A DNA stretch of 5,500 nt. It comes from an uncultured Lachnospiraceae bacterium. Its GTDB lineage: Bacteria; Bacillota; Clostridia; Lachnospirales; Lachnospiraceae. The notes beneath the pieces are model-generated. The model ran no database searches and was not told the DNA's origin. It saw nothing but the letters and a program-made list of their open reading frames with translations. A program made the translations under genes and the position numbers. How positions within the stretch are numbered: position 1 is the first letter of the stretch; each line of letters begins with the position of its first letter. This document shows, one piece after another, positions 1 to 4,735 of this stretch. The DNA is taken from the NCBI GenBank assembly GCA_902783095.1, contig CACZPX010000248.1:1-5500 (forward strand), given 5' to 3'.

Positions 1-754
1 CGATGATATCCTTTGCCAGGATGACCTTGTAGACGCCTTCCACCTTCTCCGCGGCGGAGATATCGATGGACTTGATCTTGGCGTGATGGGCGATACGCGG
101 CTGCACAACGCGGCAGTAGAGCGTGCCTTCCGGCATCTTCAGCGCCTGATCGTCGCCGTAGTCGGCGAGACCGGTCACCTTCGCGAGCGCGTCGGGGCGG
201 ATGATGGGCTTCCCAAGATAGTGGCCGTCTTCCGGATTCTTGAACTTGATGTCCTCAACGCTGCACTCTCCGCGCACCACCTTGGCCGCGAGCATGACGG
301 CGTCGACGATCTGCTTGTAACCGGTGCAGCGGCAGACGTTCTTCGTCTTCTGGAACCAGTCGCGGACTTCTTCTCTGGTGGGGTTGTTGTTCTTCTGGAG
401 CAGGGCATACGCGGACACGATAAAGCCCGGAACGCAGAAACCGCACTGCACGGCGCCGGTGTTCATCCAGGCCACCTGCAGCGGATGCAGATGCTGGGGC
501 GTGCCGATGCCTTCGGTGGTGGTGATCTCGCTGTAGTCTTCGATCGACGTGATCTTCCTGTTGCAGGAACGTACCACTTCGCCGTTCAGAATGACGGAAC
601 AGGAGCCGCAGACGCCAATGCCGCAGCCGACCTTGACGCTGGTCAGGCCCATACGGCGCAGGCAATCAGACAGTTTGTCGTACTTGGGGTTACACATGAA
701 CGGTCTTTCGACACCATTAACCACAAGCACTTTCTTGAGCAACTTGACTTCCAT
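1..754 (-). CDS. mop: Molybdopterin-dependent aldehyde oxidoreductase (MOP/xanthine dehydrogenase family), N-terminal part, cut by window edge
   Basis: The minus-strand frame runs open from ATG 754-752 to the window edge and gives the first 251 residues. Residues 1-80 form a plant-ferredoxin-type [2Fe-2S] domain with C44, C49, C52 and C64 (motif CGIGVCGSCSV). Residues 85-165 form the second, helical [2Fe-2S] domain with C104, C107, C141 and C143 (QCGFC and CRCTG). The spacing of all eight cysteines follows Desulfovibrio gigas aldehyde oxidoreductase. GKPIIRPDALAKVTGLADYG (181-200) begins the aldehyde oxidase/xanthine dehydrogenase hammerhead domain directly after the Fe-S part, with no FAD domain, so this is the single-chain MOP type (about 900 residues in the family). 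The molybdenum active site lies outside the window, so the substrate (aldehyde, purine or another heterocycle) cannot be told. The start is set by AAGGAGG at 766-760, 5 nt before the ATG. It is transcribed divergently from the cofactor nucleotidyltransferase gene. Confidence 0.95.
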   Translation of the reverse strand, partial: MEVKLLKKVLVVNGVERPFMCNPKYDKLSDCLRRMGLTSVKVGCGIGVCGSCSVILNGEVVRSCNRKITSIEDYSEITTTEGIGTPQHLHPLQVAWMNTGAVQCGFCVPGFIVSAYALLQKNNNPTREEVRDWFQKTKNVCRCTGYKQIVDAVMLAAKVVRGECSVEDIKFKNPEDGHYLGKPIIRPDALAKVTGLADYGDDQALKMPEGTLYCRVVQPRIAHHAKIKSIDISAAEKVEGVYKVILAKDII

Positions 755-786
755 AATTTCCTCCTTGGGGTTGGTTTTGAAAATAT

Positions 787-829
787 GACTAAATCTTTTC
801 GTGCCTGTAAAAAGATTTATGCTAAAGTC
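787..829 (-). repeat. Inverted repeat/hairpin in the leader of the aldehyde oxidoreductase gene
   Basis: TAAATCTTTT (790-799 on the plus strand) is followed after 10 nt by its perfect complement AAAAGATTTA (810-819). GACT (787-790) and AGTC (826-829) could close it further, with unpaired bases on one side. If the predicted promoter at 839-867 is right, the element lies in the 5' untranslated leader of the minus-strand gene, about 20 bases upstream of its Shine-Dalgarno. No T-tract follows the stem, so it does not look like a plain terminator. It could be an mRNA structure affecting stability or initiation, or a protein-binding palindrome. I do not recognise a known riboswitch class in it. Confidence 0.5.
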
Positions 830-838
830 GCTGAGAAT

Positions 839-867
839 ACTGTAACTTTTAAGGGCTGACTTGTCAA
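839..867 (-). promoter_or_regulatory. Predicted sigma-70-type promoter of the aldehyde oxidoreductase gene
   Basis: On the minus strand a perfect -35 box TTGACA (867-862) is followed after 17 nt by TACAGT (844-839), a 4/6 match to TATAAT. Transcription would start near 832 and leave a leader of roughly 78 nt. The degenerate operator-like element at 875-890 sits just upstream of the -35 box. The -35 match is strong; the -10 box is only fair. Confidence 0.5.
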
Positions 868-874
868 CGCTTCC

Positions 875-890
875 GCGATTTGTAAATGAT
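875..890. promoter_or_regulatory. Degenerate operator-like element upstream of the aldehyde oxidoreductase promoter
   Basis: Read on the minus strand the sequence is ATCATTTACAAATCGC. It carries ATTTACA, which also occurs in the left arm of the perfect palindrome at 951-976, and AAATCGC, which occurs in that palindrome's right arm. Here the two parts overlap instead of being separated by 6 nt. It lies 7 nt upstream of the -35 box of the leftward promoter. The similarity is visible, but use by the same regulator is inference, and chance similarity is possible for so short an AT-rich element. Confidence 0.35.
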
Positions 891-950
891 AACCACTCGA
901 GAGCGCCATCTGTCCGGCCTGCTGTATATCCCGCGCACTTTTGCAAAAAA

Positions 951-976
951 GCGATTTACAATCATGTGTAAATCGC
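951..976. promoter_or_regulatory. Perfect 10-bp inverted repeat, probable operator of the nucleotidyltransferase-ModE gene
   Basis: GCGATTTACA (951-960) and TGTAAATCGC (967-976) are exact reverse complements separated by 6 nt. The repeat covers the predicted -35 box and most of the spacer of the rightward promoter, where a dimeric repressor would block RNA polymerase. The arm core CGATTTACA resembles the E. coli ModE half-site CGTTATATA only partly (6 of 9 positions as I recall that site). The downstream protein carries a ModE-type DNA-binding domain, which makes autoregulation the simplest hypothesis. No T-run follows the right arm, so a terminator is unlikely. Confidence 0.65.
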
Positions 977-983
977 ATATATT
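955..983 (+). promoter_or_regulatory. Predicted sigma-70-type promoter of the nucleotidyltransferase-ModE gene
   Basis: TTTACA at 955-960 (5/6 to TTGACA) and TATATT at 978-983 (5/6 to TATAAT) are separated by an optimal 17 nt. The start of transcription would fall near 990, giving a leader of about 32 nt before the ATG at 1022. The -35 box lies inside the perfect palindrome at 951-976. Confidence 0.6.
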
Positions 984-1021
984 TAATAATGATCTTATCT
1001 TGCCCGGAGGTTTTTGGTTTT

Positions 1022-1945
1022 ATGAAGACAGCTGCTCTGATCGTCGCAGCAGGGCTCTCCTCCCGAATGGGAGATTTCAAACCGATGCTGAACGTCGGCT
1101 CCATTTCCATTTCCCAGCGTATCGTCGCCACTTTCCGGCAGGCCGGCATCGACCAGATCGTCATGATCACGGGGCACATGGCCGAAACGCTGGAACACCA
1201 TCTTTCCGGAAACGGCATCATCTTTCTGCGAAACGAGGCCTACGCCTCCACCCAGATGTATGATTCCGCCTGCATCGGCATCTCCTGGCTCAAAGGCAAG
1301 TGTGACCGGCTCCTGTTCACGCCGGTGGACATCCCGCTCTTTACCGCCGATACGGTGCGGGCGCTGCTGCAGACCGAAGCGGAGCTGGCCTTCCCGGTAA
1401 GCGGCGGCACGTCCGGCCATCCCGTCATGATCGGCGCCTCTCTGTTTGACGCGATCCTGCAGGATTCCGGCGAAGGCGGCTTAAAGGGCAGTTTCTCACG
1501 CTGCGGCACCGACCCGGTCCTGGTAGACGTACCGGACCGCGGCATCCTGCACGATGCGGATACGCCGGAGGATTACCAGAGCCTTCTGGACTACCACAAC
1601 CGGCAGCTCGTCCGGCCGGTCATAAGCGTCTCCCTCTCGCGGGAAAAGACTTTTTTTGATGAACGGACAGCCCTGCTGCTGCGCCTGATCGACGAGACCG
1701 GCTCTGTCCGGACCGCCTGTCAGCGGATGCAGATGTCCTACTCCAGCGGCTGGAACGTGATCCGGGCCCTGGAGAGCCAGACGCACGCGGAACTGACCGT
1801 TCGCAGTCAGGGCGGCGCCACCGGCGGGAAGAGCCGCCTCACCGCGCAGGGCAGACAGCTGCTCGCCGCCTATGAGCGGTACGCCGCCGACGTCCGCCGG
1901 TATGCCGACAGCCGGTTTGCGGCCTTCTTCTCCGACATCTTCTGA
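1022..1945 (+). CDS. MocA-like molybdopterin nucleotidyltransferase fused to a ModE-type DNA-binding domain
   Basis: This is a 307-residue two-domain protein. Residues 1-190 are a MobA/MocA-type nucleotidyltransferase. The loop AAGLSSRMGDFKPML (9-23) binds nucleotide, TPVDIPLF (100-107) holds the metal-binding Asp, and GHPVMI (132-137) and DADTPEDY (178-185) complete the pattern. The AAGLSSRMG form matches E. coli MocA (CTP:molybdopterin cytidylyltransferase) better than GTP-using MobA. CMP transfer therefore fits, and MOP-type hydroxylases carry the cytosine dinucleotide. Residues about 205-307 resemble the N-terminal winged helix of ModE: ETGSVRTACQRMQMSYSSGW (225-244) as the helix-turn-helix, then GGATGGKSRLTAQG (264-277) as the wing. 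There is no molybdate-binding TOBE domain. A similar fusion family is known in sulfate reducers and Clostridia (I recall it as the DVU_1551 type). ATG 1022 is preferred over an in-frame TTG at 941 because GGAGG lies at 1006-1010 (11-nt spacing) and 941 would lie upstream of the promoter. It converges on modC with a 17-bp gap. Confidence 0.88.
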   Translation: MKTAALIVAAGLSSRMGDFKPMLNVGSISISQRIVATFRQAGIDQIVMITGHMAETLEHHLSGNGIIFLRNEAYASTQMYDSACIGISWLKGKCDRLLFTPVDIPLFTADTVRALLQTEAELAFPVSGGTSGHPVMIGASLFDAILQDSGEGGLKGSFSRCGTDPVLVDVPDRGILHDADTPEDYQSLLDYHNRQLVRPVISVSLSREKTFFDERTALLLRLIDETGSVRTACQRMQMSYSSGWNVIRALESQTHAELTVRSQGGATGGKSRLTAQGRQLLAAYERYAADVRRYADSRFAAFFSDIF

Positions 1946-1962
1946 CCGTTTGGCGCGGACGC

Positions 1963-3006
1963 CTATTCTTTTAACAACAATATCTTTTCCGGGGATACGC
2001 CGAGCTCCCCGGGAAACGTTTCCGGACCGCCGGTGCGGCCCGGACGCCACCAGACCGGCGCCGTGTCCGGTCTCTGCGTCTCAAAGCGGAAGCGGAACAC
2101 AGTCTCTTCCGGTTCTTCCGACGTATCGCAGTGTACCGCCCGAAAGCGGTTTTCCGTCTCGCAAGGGGAAAAATCGCGCGCGTATATCCCCACTGCGCGG
2201 ACGTCCTCCGGGACCTTACGCGCAGTCTTAAGGCAGATCCCCCAGTCGGGCACCGCAACGCTTTTCTCCCCGGTCTTTACCGCTCCTGCGATATTGGTGC
2301 ACCCCGTCATCACCGCCGCCGCCACGTACTCTGGATCGTCAAACAGCGCGCGGGACGGTTTCCTTACCGAAATGCGTCCCCGGTCCATGACCGCGATCTC
2401 CGTGCACAGGTCGTACGCCTCGTCGCGGCTGTGCGTCACCAGCAGCGTCCGGATCCCCAGGGAGCGCAGCAGGTCTTTCAGTTCGATCTTCAGGGTATTC
2501 CGAAGGTGCGTATCCAGCGCGGAAAAGGGCTCGTCCAGAAGGAGGAGCCGCGGCTTCGTCACGATGATCCGGGCCAGCGCCGCGCGCTGCTGCTGCCCAC
2601 CCGAAAGCTGGGCCGGCAGATGATCCTCCAGCCCTTCCAGCCGCATCAGACGGATCACGTCCTGCAGCTCGCGTTCTCTTTCGCGCCTGTCTTTGACCGG
2701 ACGCAGCCCGCAGAGGATATTTTTCCGTACCGTCATGTTGGGGAAAAGGGCATAGTTCTGAAACAGGTATCCCACGCCCCGCTTCTGCGGCGTCAGATCG
2801 ATCTTTTTGCCCGAGTCGAACAGGATCTCCCCGTCCAGCTCGATCACGCCGCTGTCCGGCCGCTCGATGCCCGCGATGCACTTAAGCGTCAGGCTCTTTC
2901 CGCAGCCCGACGCACCCAGCAGCCCGGTGATGCCTTCTTCCGCCTCCAGGGCGACGTCGAGCGAAAACGCTCCCAGTTTTTTGTGGATGTCTGCGACCAG
3001 GCTCAT
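1963..3006 (-). CDS. modC: Molybdate ABC transporter ATP-binding protein ModC
   Basis: This is a 347-residue ABC ATPase that powers molybdate (or tungstate) import at the inner face of the membrane. Visible motifs are Walker A GASGCGKS (31-38), Q-loop Q83 in LFQNYALFPNMTV, signature LSGGQQQ (134-140), Walker B LLLLDEP (154-160), D-loop SALD (162-165) and H-loop H192 in VTHSRDEAY. The catalytic core appears intact. After TGCTNI (234-239) comes a C-terminal domain of about 110 residues that I cannot match by eye to the usual Mop/TOBE repeat of E. coli ModC. The ATG (3006-3004) overlaps the modB stop by 4 bp (ATGA), which implies translational coupling. The assignment as ModC rather than another anion importer rests mainly on adjacent modA and modB. 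No clear terminator lies in the 17 bp before the convergent gene. Confidence 0.92.
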   Translation of the reverse strand: MSLVADIHKKLGAFSLDVALEAEEGITGLLGASGCGKSLTLKCIAGIERPDSGVIELDGEILFDSGKKIDLTPQKRGVGYLFQNYALFPNMTVRKNILCGLRPVKDRRERERELQDVIRLMRLEGLEDHLPAQLSGGQQQRAALARIIVTKPRLLLLDEPFSALDTHLRNTLKIELKDLLRSLGIRTLLVTHSRDEAYDLCTEIAVMDRGRISVRKPSRALFDDPEYVAAAVMTGCTNIAGAVKTGEKSVAVPDWGICLKTARKVPEDVRAVGIYARDFSPCETENRFRAVHCDTSEEPEETVFRFRFETQRPDTAPVWWRPGRTGGPETFPGELGVSPEKILLLKE

Positions 3007-3671
3007 TCGGACCGCCTCCTTCGTTGCCTGCTCTCCAGCAGGTTGACGGCAAGCAGCACAACGGCGCTGATGATCAGGTTGACCATCACCCAGAAAAAGG
3101 CTCCCGCCTCATCGTTCGTGCGCCACAGCTGATAGACCGTTGTGGATATCGTTGCCGTACTGCCGGGCGTATAGCCGATCAGCATGCTGGTGGCGCCATA
3201 CTCGCCCAGGCCCCGCGCAAAGGCCAGGACCACGCCGGCCAGTATGCCCTGCCGGCATGCCGGCATGCGGATCCGCCAGAAAATGAAGGTGTTGGACAGT
3301 CCCAGCGTCTGTCCGGAGTAGGCGAGCGTCCTGTCAAAGCTTTCAAATGCGCCTCTGGCCGTCCGGTACATCAGCGGGAACGACACCACCATGGACGCCA
3401 GCACGCCGCCGTACCAGGTCATGACAAAGCGGAAGCCGAACTGCATAAGAAAGATCCCCAGCGGTCTTTTCATGCCGAAGATCAGCAGCAGGAAATAGCC
3501 GCAGACCGTGGGCGGGAGCACCATGGGGAGCGTCAGGATCACGTCCAGGATCCCCTTGACCACGCGGGGGAGTCTGGCTGCATAATACGCAAAAAAGATG
3601 CCCAGGAAAAACACCAGGACACTGCTGATCGCCGCGATCCTCAAAGAATTGTACAGCGGATAAAGATCCAT
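3003..3671 (-). CDS. modB: Molybdate ABC transporter permease ModB
   Basis: This is a 222-residue integral membrane subunit, close to the roughly 230 of E. coli ModB. Hydrophobic segments lie at about 9-30, 42-66, 85-106, 142-165 and 193-213. LPMVLPPTVCGYFLL (48-62) is typical of ModB/CysT permeases. ARGLGEYGATSMLIGYTPG (152-170) is the EAA-type loop that docks on ModC. The C-terminus is strongly basic (RQRRRR), consistent with a cytoplasmic end. ATG 3671 is chosen because ACGAGG lies 5 nt upstream (3682-3677). An in-frame ATG at 3713 lies within the hairpin at 3713-3739 and would add a non-typical leader. It follows modA after an 81-nt gap containing a terminator-like hairpin and overlaps modC by 4 bp. 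Confidence 0.93.
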   Translation of the reverse strand: MDLYPLYNSLRIAAISSVLVFFLGIFFAYYAARLPRVVKGILDVILTLPMVLPPTVCGYFLLLIFGMKRPLGIFLMQFGFRFVMTWYGGVLASMVVSFPLMYRTARGAFESFDRTLAYSGQTLGLSNTFIFWRIRMPACRQGILAGVVLAFARGLGEYGATSMLIGYTPGSTATISTTVYQLWRTNDEAGAFFWVMVNLIISAVVLLAVNLLESRQRRRRSE

Positions 3672-3702
3672 AGAAACCTCGTCCCGGCCGGGGAACATCG
3701 CG

Positions 3703-3739
3703 AAAAAACACAAAGCGGAGCCTCCGGGAGGCTCCGCTT
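3703..3739 (-). terminator. Intrinsic terminator-like hairpin between modA and modB
   Basis: Fourteen bases downstream of the modA stop, AAGCGGAGCCTC (3713-3724) pairs perfectly with GAGGCTCCGCTT (3728-3739), a 12-bp GC-rich stem with a 3-nt loop. On the minus strand the stem is followed after TGTG by six T (3708-3703), as expected of a Rho-independent terminator for the modA transcript. There is no T-tract on the plus-strand side. Because modBC follow in the same direction, it would work as a partial terminator or as a 3' end that stabilises modA mRNA, lowering modBC relative to modA. Confidence 0.75.
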
Positions 3740-3752
3740 CGCTGCCCGGCCG

Positions 3753-4682
3753 TTATTTTACCGCGGAAAATCCAACTTTCTCAAAGACTTCCATCGCGGG
3801 GGCGGTGGTCAGGTAGTCCAAAAAGGCCCTGGCCGCCTCTGCCTGCTTCGCGTTCTTCATGACGGCCGCGGGATAGATCACCTGGCCGCACATTTCCGCG
3901 GTCGCGCTGTCCGCGACCTGCAGGCCGGCAGAAAACGCGTCCGTGCAGTAGACAACGCCGCAGTCCACGCTCGCCTCGGAGATCTGCGTGGTCACCTCTT
4001 TAACGTTCGTGCCGTAGGTGATGCAGCCCGCCGCGGCAAGCTCTTCCTCGCTCAGCTCATAATAGGCAAGGATCTTCTGCGTGTACTGTCCTACCGGAAC
4101 GTCGCTGTTGCCCATGGCCATAAAGACGCTCTTCTCTTTCAGCAGCTGCGCCAGCTGGTCAAAGCTTTCCACGCCCTTGGGATTGCCCTCCGGGACCGCC
4201 AGAACGACCTTGTTCTCCAGCAGGTTGATGCGGGTATCGCCGGCCACGAAGTCCAGGCCCTCGGTATTGACGTCCGCAGAAGCGTTTTTATCCAGCTGAT
4301 TCATCTGCTTCTGTCCGGCAGAGATAAAGAGATCGCAGTCCGCACCTTCCTGGATCTGGGTCTTCAGCGTTCCGGAGGAATCGAAATTGTACGTGATCTT
4401 CACGCCGGGGTTTTCCGCCTCGTAGGTCCCCTTGATCTCGGTCAGCGTCTCCGTCATGGAGGCCGCCGCAAACACGATGATCTCAACTTCCTCCGCGGCG
4501 TCCTGCGACGCCGGCTGTTCTGCGGAGGTCTGCTCCGCGGAGGTCTGCTCCGCAGAAGCCTGCTCAGCGGAAGTCTGTGCGTCCGTTGCCTCTGTCTGAT
4601 TCTCGCCGCTTCCGCCGCTGGCTGTCAAAACCATTGCCAGGATGAGCGAAACGGCAAGTGTGGTCCACTTTTTCTGTCTCAT
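3753..4682 (-). CDS. modA: Molybdate ABC transporter substrate-binding protein ModA
   Basis: This 309-residue extracytoplasmic binding protein captures molybdate/tungstate for ModBC. The signal peptide is clear (RQKK, then a hydrophobic stretch to about residue 21). A low-complexity linker (about 22-64) with TSAEQ repeats leads into the binding domain. IIVFAAASMTETLTEI (68-83), SSGTLKTQIQEGADCDLFIS (102-121) and SDVPVGQYTQKIL (193-205) fit the ModA family, including the Ser-rich anion-binding segments at A72-S75 and S102-T105. The signal peptide ends LTASGGSG, where Gram-positive lipoproteins have Cys after LTA; here position 22 is Ser (AGC). Lipid anchoring is therefore not expected from this sequence, unless the base is an error. 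AAGGAG (4693-4688) lies 5 nt before the ATG. It heads modBC and lies 48 bp downstream of the MoeA-like gene. Confidence 0.94.
   Translation of the reverse strand: MRQKKWTTLAVSLILAMVLTASGGSGENQTEATDAQTSAEQASAEQTSAEQTSAEQPASQDAAEEVEIIVFAAASMTETLTEIKGTYEAENPGVKITYNFDSSGTLKTQIQEGADCDLFISAGQKQMNQLDKNASADVNTEGLDFVAGDTRINLLENKVVLAVPEGNPKGVESFDQLAQLLKEKSVFMAMGNSDVPVGQYTQKILAYYELSEEELAAAGCITYGTNVKEVTTQISEASVDCGVVYCTDAFSAGLQVADSATAEMCGQVIYPAAVMKNAKQAEAARAFLDYLTTAPAMEVFEKVGFSAVK
4515..4574 (-). repeat. 15-bp tandem repeat encoding TSAEQ pentapeptides in the ModA linker
   Basis: Four consecutive in-frame 15-bp units encode TSAEQ, ASAEQ, TSAEQ and TSAEQ (ModA residues 37-56). The DNA units differ at several synonymous positions, so the array is diverged rather than a very recent expansion. 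It lies in the flexible spacer between signal peptide and binding domain, where length changes should be tolerated. Confidence 0.85.
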
Positions 4683-4706
4683 GTTTTCTCCTTTTGTCGA
4701 TCCTTC

Positions 4707-4735
4707 ATTATATAGAATGCATGTGCATTACTATA
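4707..4735 (-). promoter_or_regulatory. Candidate modA promoter with overlapping palindrome
   Basis: On the minus strand a perfect -10 box TATAAT lies at 4712-4707, 24 nt upstream of the modA ATG. There is no good -35 box; the hexamer at the 17-nt spacing is TATAGT. Overlapping it is an inverted repeat, plus-strand TATAGAATGCA (4711-4721) and TGCATT (4724-4729) then CTATA (4731-4735), with a 2-nt centre and one bulged A at 4730. The right end overlaps the stop codon of the upstream gene. A weak -35 plus a palindrome fits a regulated promoter, for example one responding to molybdate, but the regulator is unknown. Confidence 0.45.

Noticed and set aside
83..859. A plus-strand open frame opposite the aldehyde oxidoreductase
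   Set aside because: The minus strand encodes all eight Fe-S cysteines with correct spacing and has a good ribosome binding site. The plus-strand frame has no domain and runs across the intergenic promoters.
941..1021. Extended N-terminus for the nucleotidyltransferase from an in-frame TTG at 941
   Set aside because: It has no ribosome binding site and overlaps the promoter and palindrome. The family-typical start (KTAALIVAAG) begins directly at the ATG at 1022, which has GGAGG upstream.
755..1021. tRNA, small RNA gene, CRISPR or mobile element in the divergent intergenic region
   Set aside because: I see no cloverleaf, repeat-spacer pattern, terminal inverted repeats or transposase fragments; the region is accounted for by two promoters, two operator-like elements and a leader hairpin.
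1946..1962. Bidirectional terminator between the convergent nucleotidyltransferase and modC genes
   Set aside because: The gap is only 17 bp and shows no hairpin or T-run; termination must occur elsewhere or depend on Rho.
2012..2044. Palindrome GGAAACGTTTCC and adjacent GC-rich hairpin near the 3' end of modC
   Set aside because: Both lie inside the modC coding region upstream of its stop and have no T-tract on either strand, so I do not call a terminator.
2131..3132. A plus-strand open frame opposite modC
   Set aside because: The opposite strand carries the full set of ABC ATPase motifs. The plus-strand translation is low-information and crosses the modB/modC junction.
3250..3265. Perfect 16-bp palindrome TGCCGGCATGCCGGCA within modB
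   Set aside because: It lies within coding sequence for Met-Pro-Ala-Cys-Arg in a conserved part of the permease. GC-rich codons produce such palindromes by chance, and no promoter is nearby.
3672..3713. Upstream ATG start for modB at 3713
   Set aside because: It lies inside the terminator-like hairpin and adds 14 residues without hydrophobic or family character. The ATG at 3671 has an ACGAGG site 5 nt upstream.
3024..4715. A 563-codon plus-strand open frame opposite modA and modB
   Set aside because: It lies antisense to two well-recognised genes. Its product is rich in His, Arg and Gly with no recognisable domain, as expected when GC-rich codon usage removes stops from the opposite strand.
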